From: Moritella sp. 5
GTDB lineage: Bacteria; Pseudomonadota; Gammaproteobacteria; Enterobacterales; Moritellaceae
Reading direction: 5' to 3'
Assembly: GCF_018219455.1 (NCBI RefSeq)
Contig: NZ_CP056122.1
Span: 372,001-436,000 of the forward strand
Length of the DNA stretch: 64,000 bases
The first letter of the stretch is position 1; every line of letters starts with the position of its first letter. The translations under genes were made by a program, and so were the position numbers. Of the stretch, positions 1 through 7,749 are shown piece by piece. Below the pieces are notes generated by a model. That model was given only the letters and a program-made list of their open reading frames with translations. It ran no database searches and was not told the DNA's origin.

Positions 1-495
1 TTTAGTGATGTTGATATGGCGTTTGCGCAGCAACATTTCCGTATTTTATCTGGTCTGTATGGTTTGTTACGACCGCTTGATTTGATTAAAGCATACCGTT
101 TAGAAATGGGTACTAAGCTTGCTAATGGACGTGGTATTAACTTGTATCAGTTCTGGGGCGATATCATCACAGACAAAGTCAATGAAACGCTCGCTGCACA
201 AGGCGATAAAGTGTTAATTAACTTAGCGTCAAATGAGTACTTTAAAGCGGTGCAAAAGAAGCGCTTAAAAGGACAGGTGATTACACCAGTATTTAAAGAC
301 TGCAAAGCGGGTAAATTCAAGATTATTAGTTTTTATGCTAAAAAAGCACGTGGCTTAATGGCGCGGTACATCATTGAGAATCAATTAACTGATGTGTCAC
401 AGCTAACGGCGTTTGATACTGATGGTTATTACTATTGTGATGCTGAATCAACGGATATTGAATTGGTGTTTAAGCGTGATGAAATCTTTAAATAA
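1..495 (+). CDS. yaaA: YaaA family peroxide-stress protein, 5' truncated by window edge
   Basis: The reading frame is open from base 1, so only the last 164 residues are present; YaaA proteins are usually about 255 residues long. The visible part carries the family-typical stretches [15 protein letters not shown] and YRLEMGT near its beginning and [13 protein letters not shown] in the middle. Family knowledge: in E. coli, YaaA lowers free intracellular iron during hydrogen peroxide stress and thereby limits Fenton damage; it is a soluble DNA-binding protein of the former UPF0246 family. A perfect hairpin with A and T tails follows the stop codon. The identification is secure; the start lies outside the window. 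Confidence 0.93.
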   Translation, partial: FSDVDMAFAQQHFRILSGLYGLLRPLDLIKAYRLEMGTKLANGRGINLYQFWGDIITDKVNETLAAQGDKVLINLASNEYFKAVQKKRLKGQVITPVFKDCKAGKFKIISFYAKKARGLMARYIIENQLTDVSQLTAFDTDGYYYCDAESTDIELVFKRDEIFK

Positions 496-553
496 CGAGA
501 TAGTATTATATAACCATATTTATTTTCGGTCATGATTATGAATTAGGGTTAAT

Positions 554-585
554 AAAAAAGGATATTCATATGAATATCCTTTTTT
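554..585. terminator. Bidirectional intrinsic terminator after yaaA
   Basis: A perfect 32-base inverted repeat (AAAAAAGGATATTCAT and its complement) lies between the convergent yaaA and ygiM-like genes. It has a T run on either strand and so can end both transcripts. Confidence 0.85.
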
Positions 586-650
586 GTATCTGGCGATTAG
601 CGGTGTAGTTCGTGCATCAGATTGAGTACCGCGTCAGGCAACTTACCGAA

Positions 651-1298
651 TTAGTCCCAGCCGTTATTTTTCTTTCGACGGAAGCGGATTGATGGGATGA
701 TTAACCCAGCAATTAAGCCTGCAGCAAGAATTAATGCACCTAAAATGATGAAACGATGTTGCGCATCTTCTTCTTTGGTATCTAGGCGTGCTGATAATTG
801 TTCATTCTCTTCACGTAAACGTACCGCTTCTGCCGTTAACGCGGTATTTTCAGCGGTTAATGACGCAATCTTGTTCGTTTGTGTTGCAATATCAGCTTCT
901 TTACTGACGAGCTCATCACGGTTCGCATTTGTTAACTCTGCCATTGCAGCTGAGTTATTATTGCTTATTTTTGCCAACGCGTCTTTGGTTTTTTCCAGTT
1001 CAGCTTGTAGCTTTGGTGTACGTACTTTTAAACTTACCTGGCGAGAAAGTGATTTACCGTCAATCCAAGCTGTTTTGTTTTTGCTGGTGGTGATCTGTGC
1101 AAAATTAGCATTTGCATTGGTTTGCAAGTAGGTTACAGCTTCACCGGCTTTTATCGTACCAATAATACGATACTGAGTGCCCGGACCTGAATGCATAAAT
1201 ATAGACACGTCATCACTAATATAACGTGTTTCTTTTGCCACACTCGATAAGCTAACGAGTGTTAACAATGATGCTAAAATGAGTTGTTTAATCTTCAC
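651..1298 (-). CDS. ygiM: YgiM-like SH3-domain membrane-anchored protein (TIGR04211 type)
   Basis: The gene encodes 215 residues starting at a GTG codon. The frame stays open further upstream, but this GTG is followed directly by a clear signal peptide (KIKQLILASLLTLVSLSSVA) and is preceded by GGGACAA. After the signal peptide comes a bacterial SH3 region (about residues 25-90, with GPGTQYRIIGTIKAGE). A long glutamate/alanine-rich coiled coil follows (about 100-180), then one C-terminal membrane helix (FIILGALILAAGLIAGLII) and a basic cytoplasmic end. This is the architecture of E. coli YgiM. The exact role is not known; SH3 domains of this kind usually bind the cell wall or other envelope components. 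As in E. coli, ygiF and glnE lie nearby. Confidence 0.8.
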   Translation of the reverse strand: MKIKQLILASLLTLVSLSSVAKETRYISDDVSIFMHSGPGTQYRIIGTIKAGEAVTYLQTNANANFAQITTSKNKTAWIDGKSLSRQVSLKVRTPKLQAELEKTKDALAKISNNNSAAMAELTNANRDELVSKEADIATQTNKIASLTAENTALTAEAVRLREENEQLSARLDTKEEDAQHRFIILGALILAAGLIAGLIIPSIRFRRKKNNGWD

Positions 1299-1412
1299 AA
1301 GTTGTCCCGTAGACGAAATATTCTGATAGGCATAATAAATATAAAATCGAATTTCGACAAGCCTCAGATGATGTTTTCCCACCATAAAATAGAAATTTAG
1401 TGGATTTAAAAA

Positions 1413-1439
1413 AAAAGCCATCAAAAATTGATGGCTTTT
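1413..1439 (-). terminator. Intrinsic terminator of the DUF47-pit operon
   Basis: On the minus strand AAAAGCCATCAA / TTGATGGCTTTT forms a stem followed by a long T run. It lies 18 bases after the pit stop codon. Confidence 0.85.
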
Positions 1440-1456
1440 CATAATTCTATAATCAA

Positions 1457-2731
1457 TTACAGGACAAAAATGGCCTCTAAAATCTTGTAGAAGATAATGG
1501 AAAGTATTGCACCTGCAGGTAGTGTGACGACCCAAGATACCACGATCGTTCTGACGACGTTGAGATTCAGAGCCGCAATACCACGTGCCATACCTACACC
1601 TAAAACAGCGCCTACGAGCGTTTGTGTTGTAGAAATAGGTAAACCTGAACCTGAGGCAATAACTACCGTTGTCGCTGTTGCTAGCTGTGCTGCAAAGCCA
1701 CGGCTTGGGGTTAGTTCTGTAATGCCGGTACCGATAGTAGACATTACCTTATGACCCATAGTCGCTAGACCAACCACTATACCAAGACCACCGAGTGGTA
1801 AAATCCACCACGCTAGCGCTGCTTTTTCGGCAATTTCGCCACCGTGTTGCACTATTGATACAACCGCTGCTAATGGACCAATCGCATTGGCTACATCGTT
1901 AGAGCCGTGGGCAAATGCCATTGCACAAGCAGTAATGATCATTAAGATACCAAACACTTTTTCTACATTTGAGAAATGCATGTCTTTGTCATTGCTTGGG
2001 CTGTAATTTTGTTTGCTGATGTAAATGGCGCCAGCAATAGCAACCAGTAGACTGACTACTGCCGAAGCAACTAAAGCTTCAGTTGTAGTTAAATGTAAGC
2101 CTACATGTTTTAGACCTTTTTTAATTGTAACCATTGCAATAACAAATGTTGTTAAAGCCATGTAGAAAGGCACGTAACGTTTAGCATTAGCAAGCGGATC
2201 TTTGGTATCAAATATGAGTTTTTGAATACTCATAAAAGTGACGTAAGCGATGAGTCCTGAGAGTATTGGTGTGACAACCCAGCTGCCTACGATACCACCT
2301 GCCTTACCCCACTGTACGGCTTCAGGCCCCACGCTGACTAGTGCAAAACCAACAATAGCACCCACGATTGAGTGAGTTGTTGATACCGGCCAGCCAAAAA
2401 TTGATGCGATCATTAACCAGGTGCCTGCTGCGAGTAGTGCAGCGATCATACCAAATGCTAATGCATCAGGGCGGCCTTGCTCTTTAAATACTGCAAGGTC
2501 AACAATACCTTTACGAACGGTATCGGTTACTTCACCACCGGCTAAATAAGCCCCGGCAAATTCAAAAATGATAGCGATAAAGATCGCTTGTTTTACGGTT
2601 AGTGATTTGGTACCTACAGAGGTCCCCATCGCATTTGCTACGTCATTGGCACCAATGCCCCATGCCATATAAAGGCCAAAGACAGCCGCCATAAACAGTA
2701 GATAAGGACCGTATGCTTGAATGATTTCCAT
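1457..2731 (-). CDS. pit: Low-affinity inorganic phosphate transporter, PiT family
   Basis: This 424-residue integral membrane protein has about ten hydrophobic segments. Both copies of the PiT signature are present: GANDVANAMGTSVG near residue 27 and GSNDVANAIGPLAAVV near residue 275. Family knowledge: PiT carriers move phosphate, often as a metal-phosphate complex, with protons or sodium across the inner membrane. The start has an AGGTATATAAATA Shine-Dalgarno region. It is the second gene of an operon, 23 bases after the DUF47 gene, a very common pairing in which DUF47 (PhoU-like) modulates Pit. A strong terminator follows. The length is that of the shorter bacterial Pit proteins, without the long loop of E. 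coli PitA. The substrate could in principle be sulfate in some relatives, but the DUF47 partner favours phosphate. Confidence 0.92.
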   Translation of the reverse strand: MEIIQAYGPYLLFMAAVFGLYMAWGIGANDVANAMGTSVGTKSLTVKQAIFIAIIFEFAGAYLAGGEVTDTVRKGIVDLAVFKEQGRPDALAFGMIAALLAAGTWLMIASIFGWPVSTTHSIVGAIVGFALVSVGPEAVQWGKAGGIVGSWVVTPILSGLIAYVTFMSIQKLIFDTKDPLANAKRYVPFYMALTTFVIAMVTIKKGLKHVGLHLTTTEALVASAVVSLLVAIAGAIYISKQNYSPSNDKDMHFSNVEKVFGILMIITACAMAFAHGSNDVANAIGPLAAVVSIVQHGGEIAEKAALAWWILPLGGLGIVVGLATMGHKVMSTIGTGITELTPSRGFAAQLATATTVVIASGSGLPISTTQTLVGAVLGVGMARGIAALNLNVVRTIVVSWVVTLPAGAILSIIFYKILEAIFVL

Positions 2732-2754
2732 TATTTATATACCTATTAGTGATC

Positions 2755-3435
2755 TTAATTACGCGCTAGCATTAGTTCGAGACGTGCGCCAACAGTTTCA
2801 GCTTGGTCCGCTAATCCGCCAACCCATTCTAAGATTTTGTAAAGGAACATAACATCAATTGGATTGTAGTCACTTTCAATTTTACGCAGTTTTTGACGAA
2901 GTACGATTTGCATTGAATCAGTATCATCTTCGATACAATCGAGTTCGTTGATCATATTTTCAACGAGATCAACTTCACGACCTTTAAAGCCTGTTTCTAG
3001 TAACTCATCGAGTTCATTAATGGCTTTTTTAGCCTGCGCGGTTGCATCAATGCAACGTTTTAGGTACAGCGTGAAATCATCAGCGATTTCTACTGGCAGT
3101 TGTAGATTCCGACCGATGACACGACCAGCAATATCTTTCGCACGATTGGCGATCTTATCTTGCTGAGTCAGTAGGTCTAACATATCGGTACGATCGACAG
3201 GCATAAAGATACCGCGTGGTAGCTTTAAGCGGATTTCACGTTTTAATACATCAGCATCTCGTTCACATTGTGAGATCTGTTGGCGGATAGTTTCCGCTTT
3301 ATTCCAATCTTGTTGCGTAGTTGCAGCAAAAAATGGCACAAGTAATTCACAAGTCTCATGCACTTTCGTGATGTGTTCTTGTAACGGGGTAATCGGAGAC
3401 TTAGCAAAAAGTCCTAAAATTGTATTTACTGGCAT
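2755..3435 (-). CDS. DUF47 / TIGR00153 PhoU-like partner of Pit
   Basis: This 226-residue, mostly helical cytosolic protein contains the family stretches MPVNTILGLFAKSPI at the start and MDRTDMLDLLTQQDKIAN-like sequence around residue 95. The frame stays open to 3459, but the ATG at 3435 has GGA eight bases ahead and matches the N-terminus usual for the family. DUF47 proteins resemble PhoU and are almost always encoded with a Pit transporter; in Sinorhizobium the equivalent gene (orfA) forms the orfA-pit operon that PhoB represses. A PhoB-like box lies 17 bases upstream of the start codon (see 3453-3470). Confidence 0.85.
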   Translation of the reverse strand: MPVNTILGLFAKSPITPLQEHITKVHETCELLVPFFAATTQQDWNKAETIRQQISQCERDADVLKREIRLKLPRGIFMPVDRTDMLDLLTQQDKIANRAKDIAGRVIGRNLQLPVEIADDFTLYLKRCIDATAQAKKAINELDELLETGFKGREVDLVENMINELDCIEDDTDSMQIVLRQKLRKIESDYNPIDVMFLYKILEWVGGLADQAETVGARLELMLARN

Positions 3436-3452
3436 AGCCATAATCCATGTAT

Positions 3453-3470
3453 GTGACAATAAGTTGACAC
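3453..3470 (-). promoter_or_regulatory. Candidate PhoB box just before the DUF47-pit start
   Basis: On the minus strand the sequence GTGTCAACTTATTGTCAC has two TGTCA repeats with an 11-base period, as in the Pho box consensus CTGTCATAWAWCTGTCAY. It ends 17 bases before the ATG. That is too close for a normal activator plus leader, so repression by PhoB would fit better. No test of significance was possible. Confidence 0.4.
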
Positions 3471-3711
3471 TTTTGAAGATGTCGGGAATGTTAAACCACT
3501 CTCACGAGTTTGCAATATAAAAATTGCCTTATTAGTGATTGAATGAGACCAAAATCAATATATTTTTGTTTTTATAGGAAATCTTATTCGCAAATTAAAG
3601 ATTTAACCTTAGACAGGTTTTAAAATAATTGGTAAATTTTATACTTTAAAGTGTTAGATATTCTGTTGTATCTGACATTATTTTTATCGTTTATGAGTCT
3701 AGCGAGGCCGG

Positions 3712-5205
3712 ATGAGTACGGAAGTTGAAATAAAATTTGTTGCTAAACCACAGGTTAAATCCCAATTAGTCGTGTTATTAGCGGACTATGTGATAATCGA
3801 GCAGGCTGTTAAGCCTTTATCTAATACTTATTTTGATACAACGACATCCCAATTTCGTCAGTTTGATTTTGGTTTGCGCACACGTAAAAGTTTAAATTTT
3901 GCTGAGCAAACCATTAAGACCGCAGGTATTGTCCGTGGTGGATTACATCAGCGTCCAGAATATAATTTACCATTACAAGGCGATTTTCCGACTTTAGGTG
4001 ATTTTCCGACTGAAATTTGGCCCGAAAATACCGACGTTGCCCAGTTACAAGTGGATCTAGTGGATTTATTCACCACTGATTTTGAACGTACTATGTGGCA
4101 TGTCAAGCTGCCGAATGAAGCGGAAATCGAAGTGGTTTTCGATCAGGGCATGGCGCGCAGTGGCGAACAAAGCTATCCGATTTGTGAAATTGAATTGGAA
4201 TTAGTATGCGGCGATATTGCTGATCTATTTACGTTAGCGCAGCAGATCACACAACTGGGTAATGTACGTTTGGGTAATGTGAGTAAAGCTAAACGAGGTT
4301 ATCAACTTGCAGGTTTATATACACCTAAAATTAAACCGTTAGCGCTAAAAATGCCAGTATTAGAAACTGAAAACTTAGGGGATATATTTTTAACGACATT
4401 GACTCAAAGTTATGCACATTGGCAACATCATGAGCAACAGTATTTAGAAACCCAAAATATTAATGCCTTGGTTGAAGTTGTGTCTGCGGTAGCGTTGATC
4501 CAACAAACGCTACTCAGTTATGTAAATATACTGCCTGAAATCGCGCTAAAGCAAACAGAATTGGTTTGGTTGCAGCAGCAGTTATCGGCGGTAGGTAGTG
4601 CGTCACAGTTAAAGCAAGCGATGACCAATAATAGACAGTTTATTCGTAAGTTCCCTGAATATAAACGTATTACCAAGGAATTACAGGCATTACAACAGAG
4701 TTATATTGATTTTACGGACATTGAAACGCTATTTAATACATCAAGATACGCCAGCATTATGTTATCCGTTAGCCAGTTACTGAACCAAGGTTTAAGCAGT
4801 GTAAAGCTTGATAGTGCTAATGTTCTTGCGTTTGCTAATACGCATTTAGAAGCCAGTTGGCAGAGCGTACTGGACTCGTCATTGTCTGCGCCACAACTCG
4901 ATGCCGATGCGTACTTACAATTACATGCTAAATTGAAGCAAAATTTATTAATCGGGCATTGTTTTAGCCACCATTATTCAACAGAGAAGCGTGATAAATT
5001 CCGCTTACCTTGGCAGGATATATTACAGGGTATTGATGATTTAGCGGTATTGCAGGTACTCATGGGGGTTGCAAAACAACAGCCGGAAGCAATTGCTAAA
5101 CAAATCGAAAAGGTGTTAGTGCGTAAACAATGTTCGTTATTGGATGCATTAGAGCAAACTCGCCATCAAGCATTAACGATGCGGCCGTATTGGTTGGAAG
5201 GATAA
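3712..5205 (+). CDS. ygiF: Inorganic triphosphatase with CYTH and CHAD domains
   Basis: This 497-residue protein opens with the CYTH signature ExExK (EVEIK, residues 4-8). The rest of the CYTH tunnel fold extends to about residue 205 (TYFDT, LRTRKS, CEIELELV). A helical C-terminal region of about 280 residues corresponds to CHAD, a domain that binds polyphosphate. Family knowledge: E. coli YgiF hydrolyses tripolyphosphate to pyrophosphate and phosphate. It is about 60 residues longer than the E. coli protein (433). The start has a GAGGCCGG ribosome site directly before the ATG. In E. coli ygiF lies immediately before glnE; here the yjf cluster is inserted between them on the other strand. Confidence 0.88.
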   Translation: MSTEVEIKFVAKPQVKSQLVVLLADYVIIEQAVKPLSNTYFDTTTSQFRQFDFGLRTRKSLNFAEQTIKTAGIVRGGLHQRPEYNLPLQGDFPTLGDFPTEIWPENTDVAQLQVDLVDLFTTDFERTMWHVKLPNEAEIEVVFDQGMARSGEQSYPICEIELELVCGDIADLFTLAQQITQLGNVRLGNVSKAKRGYQLAGLYTPKIKPLALKMPVLETENLGDIFLTTLTQSYAHWQHHEQQYLETQNINALVEVVSAVALIQQTLLSYVNILPEIALKQTELVWLQQQLSAVGSASQLKQAMTNNRQFIRKFPEYKRITKELQALQQSYIDFTDIETLFNTSRYASIMLSVSQLLNQGLSSVKLDSANVLAFANTHLEASWQSVLDSSLSAPQLDADAYLQLHAKLKQNLLIGHCFSHHYSTEKRDKFRLPWQDILQGIDDLAVLQVLMGVAKQQPEAIAKQIEKVLVRKQCSLLDALEQTRHQALTMRPYWLEG

Positions 5206-5211
5206 AAATAC

Positions 5212-5242
5212 ACAATCAGTGGCTGCCAATGTCACTGATTGT
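5212..5242 (+). terminator. Hairpin after ygiF, probable terminator
   Basis: ACAATCAGTG pairs perfectly with CACTGATTGT across an 11-base loop. The T tract downstream is broken (TATTCATTTG), so termination efficiency is uncertain. Confidence 0.55.
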
Positions 5243-5272
5243 TATTCATTTGTTCGCTATAAAATCGTGCTA

Positions 5273-5593
5273 TTAATTTGAAAATCTGACAAGATCTTCA
5301 ATGACTAATTTTTTAATTTCTAACTGTTGCTCTGGTTGTAAACCATATTTTTCAGCCAGCTCGATATAGTCTTGGTTATTTAAAGATACGGTTAAACGAG
5401 GCCTTTTTGGTCGTTTATTAATAGTTAAACCGAGAATATCCCGGATCTGTTCTGACGGGCTTAAATTATTATCTAATGCTGCTTTCCGGATCTTGTATTG
5501 GATTTTTTCATCCATATCGAATGCGACTTGCACTGCTTTCATCGCTTTTTGTGATGATTGCCATCTTTCCGGTAACTCACGTGATTTAACCAT
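5273..5593 (-). CDS. Small protein with two ribbon-helix-helix-like units, last gene of the yjf cluster
   Basis: This 106-residue protein is not recognised by name. It looks like two successive ribbon-helix-helix units. The first has a short strand (KAVQVAFDMD, about 21-30), helix 1 (EKIQYKIRKAALDNN) and helix 2 starting with SPSEQIRDILGL. After a basic linker (KRPKRPR) comes a second strand (LTVSLN), helix (NQDYIELAEKYG) and helix (QPEQQLEIKKLVIEDLV). Tandem RHH proteins such as TraY bind DNA as pseudo-dimers. The gene follows yjfK by 23 bases and ends the cluster, so a role as its own regulator, acting at the dyads near 7529-7580, is proposed. ATG at 5593 is preferred; a TTG two codons upstream, with AAGG ahead of it, is an alternative. 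Confidence 0.7.
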   Translation of the reverse strand: MVKSRELPERWQSSQKAMKAVQVAFDMDEKIQYKIRKAALDNNLSPSEQIRDILGLTINKRPKRPRLTVSLNNQDYIELAEKYGLQPEQQLEIKKLVIEDLVRFSN

Positions 5594-5616
5594 CTTCAAT
5601 CTGCCTTGTACTGTGT

Positions 5617-6258
5617 TTATGCTATTGGCCAGTATCCTGTAATACTGTCATTACCAAGCTGTACGGTCAAGTACACGTCAGTGTCGCCGTTATTAAGTAC
5701 CATTATATCGATTAATTTACTTTCTTTGGCATCATGTAAATGATAAAACTCAAATTGCTGACCTGGGTTTTCATCGGCATATTGTGAAGGTGCTGCTGTT
5801 CTGAAGTCTGTTCTATGGTGATAACCAACGGTGGCGATATCTTGCTGGTAATAACGGTCAGCGTGCCAGTCTCCTAACGATACCGGTTGTTCAGTACTTA
5901 ACTCGGTAAAGCCTTCTTCGAATACGTCACTAAATAATTCTAAATCAAATAATTGTGAGACTTCTTCGCGAGTAAGCTCTAGGCTTAACTGGAAATTGTT
6001 CTGGTCGTAGCCAGGTAATGATAACCAAACATAGGTTTGTTGCTCGCCTTGCAGCTTAAAGCGCGGGTAATGTTGGTGCTCAAATTCAAGTGTCTCAATT
6101 GCAATCACTTCAAATTTTTGTCGGCGTACTTCAGTCGGTAAAGTAAAGCTGTCACTAAACTCGATGATATCACCAATAATTAACTTACTGACGTGGTTGA
6201 GTTCGCGGGTTGGGGTTTCTGTTGCAGATTTTTTAAATAAATTTTTGAAGAAACTCAT
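5617..6258 (-). CDS. yjfK: DUF2491 family protein YjfK
   Basis: This 213-residue soluble protein has an N-terminal amphipathic start (SFFKNLFKKSA) and a predominantly beta body. The segment KLIIGDIIEFSDSF near residue 28 and the C-terminal LGNDSITGYWP are the kind of sequence I associate with DUF2491/YjfK. Two adjacent ATGs occur; the second (6258) gives a better distance to AGGAG. In E. coli yjfK follows yjfJ (a PspA homologue) in an operon of unknown function linked to envelope stress, and the same order is kept here. The assignment rests on gene order as much as on sequence. Confidence 0.8.
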   Translation of the reverse strand: MSFFKNLFKKSATETPTRELNHVSKLIIGDIIEFSDSFTLPTEVRRQKFEVIAIETLEFEHQHYPRFKLQGEQQTYVWLSLPGYDQNNFQLSLELTREEVSQLFDLELFSDVFEEGFTELSTEQPVSLGDWHADRYYQQDIATVGYHHRTDFRTAAPSQYADENPGQQFEFYHLHDAKESKLIDIMVLNNGDTDVYLTVQLGNDSITGYWPIA

Positions 6259-6311
6259 CATGGCTCCTAAAGTATTAAGCTATTGGCATATTAAGATATA
6301 GCAGAATGACA

Positions 6312-6351
6312 AATAGGAACAGCACGTGTTATCACGGTGACTGCTCCTATT
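6312..6351 (-). other. Imperfect hairpin between yjfJ and yjfK
   Basis: AATAGGAaCAGCAcGTG pairs imperfectly with CACGGTGACTGCTCCTATT. It lies in the 127-base gap between yjfJ and yjfK and lacks a good T run. It may reduce read-through or protect the yjfJ mRNA end. Confidence 0.4.
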
Positions 6352-6385
6352 GGGGATTAACTCACTAATTGATTAGTCGTTAAAT

Positions 6386-7078
6386 TTAGCTATTTTGCTT
6401 GGCTTTTAAACGTTCTAATACCGAGTTCGCGTTACTTTGCTGTTGGCCAATGCCCGCTTCCGCAAGTTTTGATTTTAATGATTGGTCGCTGCCTTCAGCT
6501 TGTAGTTCATCAGCTGCAAGCATACGATCATCAAAGTCTTGTTGTTTTTGCTTAATACGCTCTAACGAATCTTTCGCACTGAGTAGTTTTGAATTACTTG
6601 CGCTAAAATTGTCAGTGATAGCTGATGTTGCTTTTTGCACGCTATCAGTGGTTTTCACCATTGTTAATTGACGTTGATGCTCTGCCAATTGACGCTCACT
6701 TTTCTTGACTAAATCTTTTAGTTTTGCAGCGCTGCTCGTGAAACTATCTAAATTTTGCTGTTGTTCGATAACTTGTTGCTCTAGCTGGGCAATTTTTTCA
6801 GCTACTTCTAATGCTAGGGCTTCGTTACCGGCATTCAATGCTTGTACAGCATAACCTTCATGTTCAGTTAGGTTGGCTTTTACACGCTCCAATTCACGGC
6901 CTGATTGCATCTGCTTTGCCATTACATCCGTTAAATTACGTTTAGCATTGGTTAAATGGGTTTGGGCGTCACGAATTTCTTGTTCAAAGATACGCATTGA
7001 GTTTGCATCAACAATACCTTCACCTACTTCACGGGCGCCACCACGGATCGCGGTCATAATTTTCTTAAAAATGCTCAT
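6386..7078 (-). CDS. yjfJ: PspA/IM30 family protein YjfJ
   Basis: This 230-residue protein is almost entirely coiled coil and rich in Q, E, K and A. It begins with an amphipathic helix (MSIFKKIMTAIRGGAREVGE), like other PspA/IM30 members. PspA proteins form ring- or rod-like polymers on the inner membrane and protect it during stress. The member encoded beside YjfI, YjfK and YjfL is the YjfJ branch and not the canonical PspA, because pspF, pspB and pspC are missing. The start has a strong AAGGAG site. It sits 23 bases after yjfI, so the two are likely translated from one mRNA. Confidence 0.88.
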   Translation of the reverse strand: MSIFKKIMTAIRGGAREVGEGIVDANSMRIFEQEIRDAQTHLTNAKRNLTDVMAKQMQSGRELERVKANLTEHEGYAVQALNAGNEALALEVAEKIAQLEQQVIEQQQNLDSFTSSAAKLKDLVKKSERQLAEHQRQLTMVKTTDSVQKATSAITDNFSASNSKLLSAKDSLERIKQKQQDFDDRMLAADELQAEGSDQSLKSKLAEAGIGQQQSNANSVLERLKAKQNS

Positions 7079-7101
7079 AAACTTCTCCTTAGAAGTAGGG
7101 G

Positions 7102-7515
7102 TTAAACTAAATAATCTGATAATTCAGTAATAACTTCGAGACTGTTATCACTTAATACAACTAATTCATGTTCTACATCAGCAATGCTTGATTGCACTGA
7201 TAATGCGCCATATACCACGTACATGTTATCGATTTTAGCGAATGATGAAAGTGGCATTGGAATGTTAAGTTCTAACATCGCTTCTAGCATTTCGACACGT
7301 TTTTCTGTTTTAACTTCGTTCTCGCCCCAGAGATAAGCAATACAAAGAATTTGCTCATCAGTGACAGAAACAAAAATTGGAATTTCTTCACGCCCTTCAA
7401 CGTCGACACGCAGTACATCAACATCACCGGAAATTGGCGTACAGTCAAATTTATAGCCTGTGTCAGACTTGTCGCCAAGATCATTCAGATAATTTGCAAT
7501 TTTATGTATGTTCAT
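7102..7515 (-). CDS. yjfI: DUF2170 family protein YjfI
   Basis: This 137-residue acidic soluble protein starts MNIHKIANYLNDLGD, and the segment MLEAMLELNIPMPLSSFAKI (about residues 80-100) is characteristic of DUF2170. The frame is open 19 codons further upstream, but ATG 7515 has AGGAACAAG directly ahead and is the sensible start. DUF2170 proteins are encoded next to PspA-like YjfJ in many proteobacteria; their biochemical role is unknown. This is the first gene behind the dyad-bearing promoter at 7554-7582, and it starts the transcript yjfI-yjfJ-yjfK-RHH. Confidence 0.85.
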   Translation of the reverse strand: MNIHKIANYLNDLGDKSDTGYKFDCTPISGDVDVLRVDVEGREEIPIFVSVTDEQILCIAYLWGENEVKTEKRVEMLEAMLELNIPMPLSSFAKIDNMYVVYGALSVQSSIADVEHELVVLSDNSLEVITELSDYLV

Positions 7516-7528
7516 CTTGTTCCTTTTT

Positions 7529-7541
7529 GACATATTATGTC
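7529..7541. promoter_or_regulatory. Dyad operator candidate, copy proximal to yjfI
   Basis: GACATATTATGTC is a 13-base dyad of the form GACATA-n-TATGTC. It lies in the yjfI leader, 13 bases before the start codon. It is the exact reverse complement of the copy at 7568-7580, and the two centres are 39 bp apart. Confidence 0.6.
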
Positions 7542-7553
7542 TAAGTGAGGTTA

Positions 7554-7582
7554 ACTTTAAGCCTCGAGACATAATATGTCAA
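7554..7582 (-). promoter_or_regulatory. Candidate promoter of yjfI
   Basis: On the minus strand a perfect -35 TTGACA (7577-7582) is followed after 17 bases by TAAAGT (7554-7559), a fair -10. The -35 is shared with the distal dyad, so a protein bound there would block RNA polymerase. Confidence 0.55.
7568..7580. promoter_or_regulatory. Dyad operator candidate overlapping the yjfI -35
   Basis: GACATAATATGTC is the reverse complement of the copy at 7529-7541. It overlaps the TTGACA -35 hexamer of the yjfI promoter, the classical place for a repressor site. Confidence 0.6.
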
Positions 7583-7749
7583 GGGCATGGAACTTATTTA
7601 TTGTGTTTTATATATTATCGTTATCTTATTTTGTCCGATAAATGACCGTAAAGTTCATTGTCTATAATGACTTAGTTACGTTATAGGACTGGATGTATTT
7701 ATTATCATAAATAATCTAAAAACACACAGTATTTACAGCCAGCTCGAGA

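Noticed and set aside
697-1131. Long open frame opposite the YgiM-like gene
   Set aside because: It has no ribosome site, and its product is explained as the mirror of the coiled-coil codons on the other strand.
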